DNA of 64,000 nucleotides from Natronosalvus hydrolyticus (GTDB taxonomy: Archaea; Halobacteriota; Halobacteria; Halobacteriales; Natrialbaceae). How positions within the stretch are numbered: the first letter of the stretch is position 1; every line of letters starts with the position of its first letter. The notes under the pieces were generated by a model. The model searched no databases. It saw only the letters and a list, made by a program, of their open reading frames with translations, and was not told where the DNA came from. This document shows, piece by piece, positions 7,512 through 15,949 of the stretch. The stretch covers positions 372,001 to 436,000 of the forward strand of contig JAOPJZ010000001.1 of NCBI GenBank assembly GCA_025517525.1, in the 5' to 3' direction. A program made the position numbers and the translations under genes.

Positions 7512-8546
7512 GTGGCCCTCTCAGATCGCGAATTCCTGTTCGAACTCCGCTGTTGTTGGTGGGCCGAACGGAACTGGCAACCGGCTCGAGCCGACTCGAC
7601 CGTCCTCGTCGCCCGCCAGCTCGGCACGAAACGTCGTCGCTGGGATACTATCGTGTTCGAGTGTGATCCCGACGCCCTCGCTCACCGTGCCAACTTCGGA
7701 CCGGAGCGACTCGACAGCGATCTGTTGCACGTCATCCGAAACGCACCTGTGGAGTGGGCCTACTATCGCGAGGCCCTCCCCCATCCCGGTTACCCGTGGC
7801 GATACGTTCGTGACGCGATACACGAAGCCGATGGGCGAGACATTCTCGAGACCCGTCGGGCTGGTAACCGAATCGAGATCCGCCGTCGATGGCCCTACCG
7901 GGAGTGGGTCGATCGGATCATCTCTATCGAGAACAAACCCGACTTGGACGCGAGCGCGGCCCGGTCCCTGGGGCCCCAACTCGAGTACGACGTCGCCCTC
8001 GCGCTGGCCGACGAAGTCTGGGTCGCGACCAACCGGACGGACGAACGCGTCCAACCCGCGCTGCTGGAGGGACTTCCCGTGCAGGCGGGTATTCTTTCAC
8101 TCGACGCCGAATCGCTCGAGGCCGAAACCGTCTGGCATCCGCGAACGCTCGCCGTCGACGAGCCGGGAACCCGTATCCTCGAGCGGCCCGATGGTGGGTC
8201 TCACGACGCGTCCGCCGCTCGGTTCGAGTACGTCTCCCCGGCGGCGAAAGCCCGACGCCGACTCGAGATAGCCGAACGGGCTTACGAACGCGGTTGGCGC
8301 TCGTTCGTCGACACGATGCGTCCCGACTGTCGCCACTTCGAGTTGCGGTCCCAGGGGCAACTCCTTCCGTTTTGTCGAGCAAAAAGTCGCTGCCAGACCG
8401 CCCGCGAATGTCGTGGCTCGTGTCCGGCGTTCGAGCCCGAGCCGCCGGCCTGGCGGACCAAAGAATGGCCTATCGAAGGCGGGCCCGGAAAACGGTGTCG
8501 TCGGTTGCTCGAGGCTCGACGCGAGCGTCGACGGCCCCGTCGGTGA
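7512..8546 (+). CDS. DUF5787-like protein, possible Fe-S PD-(D/E)xK nuclease
   Basis: A 344-residue protein with a GTG start at 7512. I recognise it as a conserved haloarchaeal family (DUF5787 from memory). The middle contains a PD-(D/E)xK-like core: Asp134, then ISIENKPD with Glu140 and Lys142, then QLEY (Gln156, Tyr159), resembling the RecB/Cas4 QxxxY motif. Cysteines lie at both ends: Cys14-Cys15 near the start, and Cys273, 288, 294, 300, 304 and 329 near the end. This is the arrangement of Fe-S nucleases such as Cas4 and AddB. Seen: the motifs. Inferred: nuclease activity and cluster binding. The C-terminus is Arg-rich. Confidence 0.65.
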   Translation: MALSDREFLFELRCCWWAERNWQPARADSTVLVARQLGTKRRRWDTIVFECDPDALAHRANFGPERLDSDLLHVIRNAPVEWAYYREALPHPGYPWRYVRDAIHEADGRDILETRRAGNRIEIRRRWPYREWVDRIISIENKPDLDASAARSLGPQLEYDVALALADEVWVATNRTDERVQPALLEGLPVQAGILSLDAESLEAETVWHPRTLAVDEPGTRILERPDGGSHDASAARFEYVSPAAKARRRLEIAERAYERGWRSFVDTMRPDCRHFELRSQGQLLPFCRAKSRCQTARECRGSCPAFEPEPPAWRTKEWPIEGGPGKRCRRLLEARRERRRPRR

Positions 8547-8570
8547 CAGTACGGAACTCGATGGAACGGC

Positions 8571-8660
8571 CCTCGAGTCTCTCCGCCCGTTCACGAATTA
8601 CGTGACGACGACCTCGAGTCTCTCCGCCCGTTCACGAATTACGTGACGACGACCTCGAGT
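8571..8660. repeat. 41-bp tandem duplication at a gene 3' end
   Basis: A 41-bp unit (8571-8611) is repeated exactly at 8612-8652, followed by the first 8 bp of a third copy. The second unit holds the last codons and the stop of the minus-strand gene 8639-9136. The first unit duplicates that stop codon and its flank downstream of the gene. Confidence 0.95.
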
Positions 8661-9136
8661 GCGTCCCGCTCGACGGTCAGCCGGAACGTCGGCACGGTTC
8701 GATATTCAATCTCGACAACGTCCTTTCGCCGGAGACTTTGTAACGCCGAACGAACGTCGTCGGCCGAAGGATCGATGTCGAAGGCGTCTCGCAGGTCGTG
8801 GAGAACGGAGACCACGCTCTGTGAGCGCTCGTCGGGTTCGGCGAGCACCTGGACGACCTGGGCGTGTAACTCGGGCACGCGAATCTTCGACGGTGGCCCG
8901 CCTTCCTCGCTCAGCTGAACGCCCGGTTCGACATCGACCAGTTCGGCCGCTTCCGGCGTCGCTCGAATCAGGCTGTTGTCGTCACGAAAGTAGTACTCGC
9001 TCAGTTCGTTCTCGAGAAACGAGTGGACTTCGCTACCACTCTCGAGTTCCCAGCGGTCCTGCAGTTCGGCATTTTTCGTCGGCTGTAGCTCAACTACGTC
9101 GGCCAGTCGCTTTCGGGCTACCTCAGAGAGCGTCAT
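8639..9136 (-). CDS. Conserved haloarchaeal protein (DUF5797-like), winged-helix type
   Basis: A 165-residue acidic cytosolic protein. The N-terminal half (LADVVELQPTKNAELQDRWELESGSEVHSFL) reads like a helix-turn-helix, and the second half (VPELHAQVVQVL ... DVRSALQSLRRKDVVEIEYRTVPTFRLTV) like a second winged helix ending in a beta wing. I remember this family as DUF5797 in haloarchaea; its function is unknown and a DNA-binding regulator is the best guess. The 3' end lies inside a 41-bp tandem duplication, so the last codons and stop are present twice in the DNA. Confidence 0.75.
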   Translation of the reverse strand: MTLSEVARKRLADVVELQPTKNAELQDRWELESGSEVHSFLENELSEYYFRDDNSLIRATPEAAELVDVEPGVQLSEEGGPPSKIRVPELHAQVVQVLAEPDERSQSVVSVLHDLRDAFDIDPSADDVRSALQSLRRKDVVEIEYRTVPTFRLTVERDALEVVVT

Positions 9137-9216
9137 CCTCGAATCGTGTGTGGATAGGACGATACGCTATTTCTGCGTTGCGCCACGGAGTCGCCAGGAT
9201 GAGGGAGGCGAAGGCG

Positions 9217-10068
9217 TCAGGATTCGTTCTCACTCGCGTGAAAAAAGACGAACTCGCGAAGGAGTTTTCCCGCGAGTGAGGCAGCCTGCCCGTCGTCGCG
9301 GTCGTTGACCTCCACGACGTCGAACCCGGCTGCCAGGGGGGCGACGGCTCTGACGACGTCACGCATCTCGCGTGGCTCGAGGCCGAACGGTTCCATCGTT
9401 CCCGTCCCCGGCGCGTACGCGGGGTCGGCCCCGTCGATGTCGACGCTCAGGTAACACTCCCGGCCATCGATGTGATCTGCGAGCGTGGGGACGAACTCAG
9501 CGGCATCTTCGGGTGCGACCACCGTCACGTCCGACTCGCTCGCACGATCCCACTCCGCTTCGTTACCCGTGCGCGCACCGATGATGATCGCCTCTTCGAC
9601 GTCGACCTCAAGCGACTCCTCGAACGCGTCGGGGTCGAGAATTTGGCGGGTGACACACGCGTGATTGAGCGGGTTCCCGCCGTACTCGCGTCTGAGGTCG
9701 AGGTGGGCATCGAGACAGACGAACACGTCGGGGTCAACGGCACCGACGCCCGCAGCCGTCACGGTGTGTTCGCCACCGAGGATGATCGGTACGGCGTCGT
9801 CCCAGACGGCGTCAGTGAGCGTGCCCTCGAGAAATGCGAGATACTCGGCGACGTCGTCCCAGGCGTGGAGGTCGCCGTCGTCGTACACACCCAGGTCGGT
9901 GAACTGTTGGCCCGTCCGCTGGTCGTAATCGTCGAACGTTTCGGAAAAGTGTCGAATTCGCCGAGGCCCGAATCGGGTACCCGGCTCGAATGTCGTCGAT
10001 GCGTCGAGGGGCGCACCGACGATGACGAAGTTCGCCTCCGTACGCTCGGCGGTCGCCCCGGGGAACAT
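9217..10068 (-). CDS. speB: Agmatinase (ureohydrolase family)
   Basis: A 283-residue Mn2+-dependent ureohydrolase that splits agmatine into putrescine and urea. Metal ligands are visible: His101 in GGEHT, Asp120/His122/Asp124 in DAHLD, and Asp210/Asp212 in SVDIDGADPAYAPGTGT. The gene overlaps the stop of the aIF5A gene by one base (10068), so the two are co-transcribed and probably translationally coupled. In Haloferax volcanii the agmatinase homologue beside aIF5A has been linked to making (deoxy)hypusine through an agmatine-based route, and this context supports the same role here. The stop falls close to the upstream border of the wHTH-type gene. Confidence 0.93.
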   Translation of the reverse strand: MFPGATAERTEANFVIVGAPLDASTTFEPGTRFGPRRIRHFSETFDDYDQRTGQQFTDLGVYDDGDLHAWDDVAEYLAFLEGTLTDAVWDDAVPIILGGEHTVTAAGVGAVDPDVFVCLDAHLDLRREYGGNPLNHACVTRQILDPDAFEESLEVDVEEAIIIGARTGNEAEWDRASESDVTVVAPEDAAEFVPTLADHIDGRECYLSVDIDGADPAYAPGTGTMEPFGLEPREMRDVVRAVAPLAAGFDVVEVNDRDDGQAASLAGKLLREFVFFHASENES

Positions 10069-10442
10069 CAGACGATCTTGCGCTGGCCTTCCATCTCGAG
10101 GTACTCGATGTTGTCGTCAGGGGAGGCATCGACGTCCTCGGGGATGCGCATGGTGAACGTTTCGTAGGACTCGAGGTCCATCACCTGCATGTCGTCGCCG
10201 TCGGTCGAGACGACCTGGCCCTGTTTCCGGTTGATGATTGGGACCCAGATTTTCGCGTCGACAGGCTGGGAGAGCGACCGTTTCTTCCCGTCGAAGACGC
10301 CGACAGCTTCGATACGAGCTTTGGCGCTCCCGTGTTTGCCGGGCTTTGCCGTGGAGTAGGAGTTGATCTTACAGGCTGCATCGTCGATGACGACGTAGCC
10401 ACCCTCGCCGAGGTCGCGAACTTCTTTCTGCTGTTTCGCCAT
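10068..10442 (-). CDS. eif5A: Translation initiation factor aIF5A
   Basis: A 124-residue translation factor that binds the ribosome E site and relieves stalling, especially at polyproline stretches. The modification loop [12 protein letters not shown] is intact, with Lys36 the residue converted to deoxyhypusine/hypusine. An N-terminal SH3-like domain precedes a C-terminal OB-fold domain ending [12 protein letters not shown]. Its overlap with agmatinase links the protein to the enzyme that supplies its modification precursor. The start at 10442 is the only reasonable ATG. Confidence 0.97.
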   Translation of the reverse strand: MAKQQKEVRDLGEGGYVVIDDAACKINSYSTAKPGKHGSAKARIEAVGVFDGKKRSLSQPVDAKIWVPIINRKQGQVVSTDGDDMQVMDLESYETFTMRIPEDVDASPDDNIEYLEMEGQRKIV

Positions 10443-10555
10443 GTGCCGGGATACTCAATCGAGCGCTATAAAGGGATTGAAACCGCGTGGCAAATCAGTG
10501 GATTTGAGCAACCACGAAACGACTTTCTTTTTGCCAACCAATCGTCTCGCATTCG

Positions 10556-11131
10556 ATGCCCGATACCCTGTTGATCGCCGGAACCTTCGTGCTGGCAATC
10601 GTCGCCACCCTCGTTCTGGTCGTCGTTCGCCGCCGGTTGGATCGTTCGTACGAAACACGAGTAGATTCCCTCGAGGAACGTCTCGCAGAAACACATTCAG
10701 TCGATCGAACGCACCTCGAGCGACCGCCCACGATTCGTGACCTGGCGGTCGTCGACCGCACAGACGACGGTCGGCCCGTGTACGTCCCCATCGTCCGCAT
10801 CGATCTCGGGATGACGGAAGCCCCGAGCATGGATCTCGTTTTCGAGTTCGCCGCGAGCACGCTCGAGGCGATTCATCCGGTCCTCGAGGCGGATCCGGAC
10901 GTTCGGGTTCGCCACTACGACATCCAGTTCACGTTTGGACCGAGCGGGTTGTTCGTTTCGCGGCTCTGTCAGCGGGTTTCGGTTCCGTTCGAGTTGGCTG
11001 ATAGCTACTGTGCAGACCCCCAATTCAGCGTTTATAACCTCGGACGCATGCTCGAAAAGCGTGACGATGGCACGGATGACTCGGCAATCGTCTGGGGACC
11101 GTGTCACGTCACTTACGAGCGTTCTCGATAA
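10556..11131 (+). CDS. Membrane-anchored conserved hypothetical protein
   Basis: A 191-residue protein with one N-terminal transmembrane helix (LLIAGTFVLAIVATLVLVVV) followed by a basic stop-transfer (RRRLDRSY), a short coiled coil, and a soluble domain of about 130 residues in the cytoplasm. The soluble part (VYVPIVRIDLGMTEAPSMDLVFEF and VRHYDIQFTFG) matches no family I know. The last 23 nt overlap the convergent aminotransferase gene. Acidic composition and codon use fit a real gene. Function unknown. Confidence 0.7.
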   Translation: MPDTLLIAGTFVLAIVATLVLVVVRRRLDRSYETRVDSLEERLAETHSVDRTHLERPPTIRDLAVVDRTDDGRPVYVPIVRIDLGMTEAPSMDLVFEFAASTLEAIHPVLEADPDVRVRHYDIQFTFGPSGLFVSRLCQRVSVPFELADSYCADPQFSVYNLGRMLEKRDDGTDDSAIVWGPCHVTYERSR

Positions 11132-12182
11132 CGCGACCAACGCGCTCGAGGCCGTCCTTGAGTTCGTCGGTTGGCAACCCGAAGCCGATCCGAAAGTACC
11201 CGGAGAAACCGAACAGGTCACCTGGGGCGAGAACGACGCTCTCCTCCTCGACGACGGTTCGGCAGAACTCGGTGCCGTTCTCGAACCCGTCGGGAACCGT
11301 AACGAATCCGTTGACGCCGACCGGGTCGTACCACTCGAGGTCGTGGTCGGCCACGAACGTACGCACCCGCTCACGGTGATCAGCCGCCAGGTCGCGGTTT
11401 TCCTCGAGAATCGCGGCTTCCTGCTCGCCGAGTGCCTGTTTCGCGATGTGCTGGCCGAAGATTGACGGGGAGATGGTCGTATAATCCTTCCAGACGCAGG
11501 CGTCCTCGATGACGTCGCTGTCGCCGACCAGCCAGCCAAATCGGGTGCCAGCGAGGCCGTAGGCTTTCGTCAGGCTGGTCGTCGAGAGACCGTGTGGGCC
11601 CAGGCTGGCGACCGGCGGGAGCGGATCGTCCGCGAGCAGCCGATACACCTCATCACAGAGCAAGTAGGCGTCGTTGTCCTCGGCCAGATCGTAAAGCGCC
11701 TGCACCGTTTCCTGGGCGTGATACCGGCCAGTCGGGTTGTTCGGGTTGTTGAGAACGATGATTTCGGTCTCTGGGCGAATCGCTTCCGCCACTGCGTTGA
11801 CGTCCAGTTCCCAGGTCGGCGGCTCGAGGGAGACGCGCGTCACGTCTCCAATCGCTTCGGGGACGGCGTGTAACGCCTGGTAGGTTGGGGTCACGACAAC
11901 GGCATGGGAGTCCTCCTCGAGCAGCGACAGAAACGCCAGGAAGTTCGCCTCTTGCGTGCCGACGGTGAAGGCGATTTCGTCGCTCTCGCGGCCGTAGCGA
12001 CTCGCGACGGATTCGCGAAATGCCGGATCGCCGTCTGTGGGGATCACGTACCCCACGTTGCCCGGATCGGTGTCGAAACGATCGGCTGGCAGGCTACGGA
12101 TTCCGCTCTCGGCGAGCATGATGTCTGCCTCGTGTTCGTACTCGTCGAACCAACGCTCGAGGCCGAACGGTGTGATCTGCAT
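11109..12182 (-). CDS. PLP-dependent aminotransferase, class I/II
   Basis: A 357-residue fold-type I PLP enzyme. The Asn-Asn-Pro-Asn-Asn-Pro-Thr-Gly motif (NNPNNPTG), the YLLCDEVYR aspartate segment and the STTSLTKAYGLAGTRFGW segment with the Schiff-base lysine are present, followed by the substrate-carboxylate arginine in FRIGFG. It transfers amino groups between an amino acid and a 2-oxo acid; the substrate cannot be named. The start MQITPFGLERWFDEYEHEADIML at 12182 is chosen because the longer open frame upstream is antisense to nothing and has no aminotransferase homology. It follows the enolase-like gene by 85 bp on the same strand. Confidence 0.9.
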   Translation of the reverse strand: MQITPFGLERWFDEYEHEADIMLAESGIRSLPADRFDTDPGNVGYVIPTDGDPAFRESVASRYGRESDEIAFTVGTQEANFLAFLSLLEEDSHAVVVTPTYQALHAVPEAIGDVTRVSLEPPTWELDVNAVAEAIRPETEIIVLNNPNNPTGRYHAQETVQALYDLAEDNDAYLLCDEVYRLLADDPLPPVASLGPHGLSTTSLTKAYGLAGTRFGWLVGDSDVIEDACVWKDYTTISPSIFGQHIAKQALGEQEAAILEENRDLAADHRERVRTFVADHDLEWYDPVGVNGFVTVPDGFENGTEFCRTVVEEESVVLAPGDLFGFSGYFRIGFGLPTDELKDGLERVGRVIENARK

Positions 12183-12267
12183 GGAAAAACGACCGTGCCC
12201 GACGAGCAAAGAATCACCGACTTGCGCGCCCGCACAGCGGGAATTTACAGCCAGTGACGATTCCGCG

Positions 12268-13374
12268 TTACTCCCACCGAAAGCCGGCTGGCCCGGAACC
12301 GTGGCCCGAGAGAGCCTCCGGGACGGCGAGCGGACTCGATGGCAACCCGTCGCCGACGCTCGGCTGGTTGTACGCTCGAGGCGCGACGTCGTTCGGGGAA
12401 TCGGGATAGAACAGCGAGGCGAGCAACTGTAACTGCCCGCGGCCGACGCCGAGTTCGAACTGGCCGCCGCCATAGAGCCGTATCTCGTGGTCATCGGCGT
12501 ACGCAATGGTCTCGAGCAGCGACTCGAGGGTGCCAAATCGTGAAGGTTTGATGTTGAGCCAGTTGGGTTCCCACGGCAACGATCGAACGTCCTCGATGCC
12601 GTGAATCGGTGCATCCCAGGAGAGCCGTTCACGAACGTCGGCCACCTCGAGTACGGGTCGCGTCTCGGCGGTGATGGCCGGGTCCTCGAGGATGGCGTCC
12701 GGAAACGGTTCGGCCAGTTGCTGGTACAACTCGGGGTCGCCCGGCACGTCGACATCGGTCCCCTCGTACTGGCCTTTGAGATCGAGAATGCGAACACCGC
12801 CAAACTCGGCGACGGCGTCGATCACCGACGGCGTCCACTCCGGCGTCGGGTCGAGTTTGAACTCGAGGTCGGGAACGGCGTCTCGGAGCGCCTCCAGCCG
12901 TTCGGTCGTCGGCGGCTCACCGAGGCGCGTACTCGTGACGAACCGAACGGGCTCGCATGGTCGCTGGAGGATAGCTGCCAGCGAGGTGTCTGCCTGTCGT
13001 AATGCCAGGTCGAGCCCCGCACTTTCGAACGCCCAGCGCCGATAATCCAGAAAATCCGTCCGTTCGGGGTCGCCCCCCGGAAAGAGATCGGTCGACTCGA
13101 GATGTGCGGAGAACCCATCGAACGTATAGGTTCCCTCGAGGTCGAACGCTGTCCAGTCGGCGGCCTGGAACGCGTCCTGTTCGTCGGTGTCGTAGGTGAC
13201 GTCCTCGCCGGTACCGGTGACGGTTTCACGTCCCCGCCCATCCGTTTCGGCCGGTCCAGTCAGCATGATTTCGGTTGTCACCCGTTGAAACCCACTCGAG
13301 GTGTCGGCCTCGAGTCGTCGCCAGTCGACCGCATCAATCGTCAGTTCGAGGTCGGCAAGGGCGTCGTATGCCAT
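12268..13374 (-). CDS. Enolase-superfamily-like protein
   Basis: A 368-residue protein with an enolase-superfamily barrel pattern: RILDLKGQYEG, DAILEDPA (the acidic metal-site region) and LNIKPSRFG with a lysine in the place of the second general base. The N-terminal capping domain is divergent and acidic. The usual three metal-binding carboxylates are not all obvious (the first strand has DLKG rather than D.N), so catalysis may be altered or lost. Mandelate-racemase or o-succinylbenzoate-synthase-like activity would be the family expectation. It is followed by an aminotransferase gene on the same strand, possibly one operon. Confidence 0.65.
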   Translation of the reverse strand: MAYDALADLELTIDAVDWRRLEADTSSGFQRVTTEIMLTGPAETDGRGRETVTGTGEDVTYDTDEQDAFQAADWTAFDLEGTYTFDGFSAHLESTDLFPGGDPERTDFLDYRRWAFESAGLDLALRQADTSLAAILQRPCEPVRFVTSTRLGEPPTTERLEALRDAVPDLEFKLDPTPEWTPSVIDAVAEFGGVRILDLKGQYEGTDVDVPGDPELYQQLAEPFPDAILEDPAITAETRPVLEVADVRERLSWDAPIHGIEDVRSLPWEPNWLNIKPSRFGTLESLLETIAYADDHEIRLYGGGQFELGVGRGQLQLLASLFYPDSPNDVAPRAYNQPSVGDGLPSSPLAVPEALSGHGSGPAGFRWE

Positions 13375-13474
13375 ACTGGTGACTCGAACGCGACACGTAT
13401 GAATGGTGCTCAGGCTCTCGGCTCGAGATAGTTGGTCTCGGAGGTCGTCAGGTCAAGTAACGCAAATCGTCTCC

Positions 13475-15145
13475 TCATTCGCGCTGCCGTTTGCGAATGT
13501 TCTGGCGGGTGAACTGTGGTTTCGCCATAATCGACCGACGGCTGCGGAACGACCGATACAGTAACAGGACCAATCCGACCGAAAATATTGCGGCGACGAC
13601 CGACCCTTCCGGTGCCTCGAGCGCGTAGAGCACGCCCATCGAAAACAACGACATGGTCAGCAACAGCCCGTAAATGAGCCGTTTTGCGAGTGTCGCGAAC
13701 ACCTGATCGGAGTCTTCGACGCCGACTCGCACGAACAGGTCGTCCCGGTCGACCCGGTCGAGGGTGCGCTCGAGCTTCGGTGGCACTCTGACAGCCGACT
13801 CGCCGGCCCGACGGAGCTGGTCGGCCGATTCCTCGAGGACGCGCTGGATCGACTCCTCGCGGTAGCCCTGTTCGGTCAGATACGTCGTCGCCGTCGAAAT
13901 GAAGTCGAAATCCTGGTCGAGCGTGACGCAGACGCCTTCGACGACGGTCGCCACCCGGAGAACCAGCGCGAGGTTTTTCGGGAGCCGAAACGGGAACTCG
14001 TAGATCGAATCTTCGATCTGTCCGACGATTTGCTGAACGCGATACTGTTCGATGTCCTCGCCGCGTGCGTCAGCAATAGCCAATTCCATGACGTCGGCCA
14101 TCACGTCGCGGTCGGCATCCGGACTCAGGGTGCCGATTTCGATGAGTGAATCGAGAATCGCGTCGATGTCCTGATTGGCGACGGCGATGTAGAACTCGAC
14201 GATTTTGTCCTGAATGAACGAATCGACGCGCCCGCTCATCCCGAAATCGTAGAAGATGATCTGCCCCTGTTCGGTGACGGCGAGATTTCCAGGGTGGGGA
14301 TCCGCGTGAAACACCCCGTCGTCGATAATCATCTGCAAATACGCACGCTGGAGGGTTTCGGCGACCTGTGGTCGGTCGATTTCCTTCTCGTCGAGTTCCT
14401 CGAGATTGTTGATCTTCGTCCCGCCGATGTAGGCCATCGTCAGGACCCGCTCGCTCGAGTAGTCTTCGTAAACGTCCGGAATGACGATTCGTTCGTCGTC
14501 TGCGAAGTTCGATTGAATCTCGGTGAGCATGCGGGCTTCGCGAACGTAATCCATCTCCTCACGAATCGTCTTGGCAAACTCGTCGGCCAGATTCTCGAGG
14601 GAAAACGACCGCGAGTCGTCGACAAAGCGCATCAGAATCGGTAACGACCAGCGAATCACTCGCAGGTCGGCCTCGACGAGCGTCTCGATGTCCGGCCGTC
14701 GGATCTTCACCGCCACGTCGTCGCCATCGAGCGAGGCCCGATAGACCTGTCCGAGGCTGGCACCGCTGATCGCTTCCGTGTCGAACGACTCGAACTGTTC
14801 GTCGACAGGTCCAAGATCTGCCTCGAGTACCGCCCGGGCCTCGTCCCACTCGGCTGGCGGTACCTCGTCCTGTAATGCGGAGAGGACGTCGATGTACGCG
14901 GGCGGAAGGACGTCCGGCCGCGTCGAGAGCAACTGGCCGAGTTTGATGAACGTCGGGCCGAGGGTGAGCAGTGACTCGAGCAACACCGTTGCTCGCCGTC
15001 GATGAATCTCCGGACCGACCTGACGCGGCCGACCGAACAGGAGCCACCGACGGCGGTCTCGAGCGTAGGCGAGCAACAGCGGGAGGAAGTGCCACGCGAC
15101 GACGACGAATCGTCGGTACGCGCGAAGTGTCGACAACGATGACAC
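13475..15145 (-). CDS. ABC1/UbiB-family atypical kinase (AarF-like)
   Basis: A 556-residue atypical protein kinase-like protein. The family-specific KxGQ motif (FIKLGQLLSTR, about 70), the alanine-loop ASLGQVYRA, the ion-pair lysine in VAVKIRRP, the catalytic HADPHPGN and the metal-binding DFG in FYDFGMSGR are present. Two hydrophobic helices near the C-terminus (about 480-530) anchor it in the membrane. UbiB/ABC1 proteins act as ATPases in isoprenoid quinone or lipid metabolism. In haloarchaea a role around menaquinone or ether lipids is inferred. It lies 6 bp after the Hsp20-like gene, so the two form an operon. Confidence 0.92.
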   Translation of the reverse strand: MSSLSTLRAYRRFVVVAWHFLPLLLAYARDRRRWLLFGRPRQVGPEIHRRRATVLLESLLTLGPTFIKLGQLLSTRPDVLPPAYIDVLSALQDEVPPAEWDEARAVLEADLGPVDEQFESFDTEAISGASLGQVYRASLDGDDVAVKIRRPDIETLVEADLRVIRWSLPILMRFVDDSRSFSLENLADEFAKTIREEMDYVREARMLTEIQSNFADDERIVIPDVYEDYSSERVLTMAYIGGTKINNLEELDEKEIDRPQVAETLQRAYLQMIIDDGVFHADPHPGNLAVTEQGQIIFYDFGMSGRVDSFIQDKIVEFYIAVANQDIDAILDSLIEIGTLSPDADRDVMADVMELAIADARGEDIEQYRVQQIVGQIEDSIYEFPFRLPKNLALVLRVATVVEGVCVTLDQDFDFISTATTYLTEQGYREESIQRVLEESADQLRRAGESAVRVPPKLERTLDRVDRDDLFVRVGVEDSDQVFATLAKRLIYGLLLTMSLFSMGVLYALEAPEGSVVAAIFSVGLVLLLYRSFRSRRSIMAKPQFTRQNIRKRQRE

Positions 15146-15151
15146 CCCGGG

Positions 15152-15607
15152 TTAGCGCTCCTCGTCGGTGGCTGTCTCCTCGGGTGTCGTTTCGTCAGTT
15201 GACGCTGCCGTCTCGGGGTCACCGGTTTCGTCGTGGCGGTCCTCGGCACGCTTCTGCTCGACGACGTCGATTGTCGTCTCTTCAGTTCCCGCCTGTTTTG
15301 GAAGCCGTAACTCGAGAACGCCCCGGTCGACCGTTGCGGCAGCCTCTGCCTCGACTGCATCCTTCGGCACTGGAACGTCGACGTCCACGAAGAGCGAGCG
15401 ATTCTCTTCGATGTACTTGAACTGACCGGGGAGTGATTTTTTGCGACGGGCTTCGATGCGGATTCGGCCCCCATCGACGGCGACATCGATCGTTTCGGGG
15501 GAGACCCCCGGAACGTCGAGAACGAGGAGGTAGGCTTCGTCGCTCTCGAGCAGATCGAAAAACGCGGCGTCGGAGAGATCCCGCAACGCGTCACGGAGCG
15601 CAGACAT
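15152..15607 (-). CDS. Hsp20/alpha-crystallin small heat-shock protein
   Basis: A 151-residue protein with an alpha-crystallin domain at about residues 20-108 (AYLLVLDVPGVSPETIDVAVDGGRIRIEARRK then VDRGVLELRLPK) and a disordered acidic Thr/Glu tail instead of the usual IxI motif. It resembles both general Hsp20 proteins and GvpH-type halophile members, but no gas-vesicle genes are nearby. It would bind unfolding clients without ATP. It is the promoter-proximal gene of a two-gene operon with the UbiB-like kinase. The lack of a C-terminal IxI anchor suggests small oligomers (inference). Confidence 0.85.
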   Translation of the reverse strand: MSALRDALRDLSDAAFFDLLESDEAYLLVLDVPGVSPETIDVAVDGGRIRIEARRKKSLPGQFKYIEENRSLFVDVDVPVPKDAVEAEAAATVDRGVLELRLPKQAGTEETTIDVVEQKRAEDRHDETGDPETAASTDETTPEETATDEER

Positions 15608-15949
15608 AGCTACACGTTCGAACGCCGATACGAAAAAGGCCGCGGTCGAGGATGTTTCTTCAGACGATCTGCTGTACCTGTGTGGTGGTGTTCCCCATAC
15701 CAGGTTAGTGTTCGTTGGGAAGGATGACGGCAGGTCGAATCAGGTCTCGAGCCCTGGATGCCTGTCTCGAGCCTTTTGTGCCATTGCCATCGATGTCTAT
15801 AGTGGCCTATCGTTTTACTACACTTTTGAAAGTAATGGTCGATATCAGGATATCTTTTTGCAGCGTCGTTCACACAGGATACTACCTCCGTCCTGTCCTC
15901 GTCGGCCTAACCCCCGTATGCTTTTGCGCCTGGCCACCTGGTTTCAGGT
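15608..15949. other. Divergent promoter region without a gene
   Basis: This stretch separates the Hsp20-like operon (minus) from moeA (plus). It is AT-richer than its surroundings and has no credible coding frame. It holds T-rich blocks and a local GATATC duplication (around 15840-15856) that could be regulatory. I see no clear operator. Confidence 0.5.
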
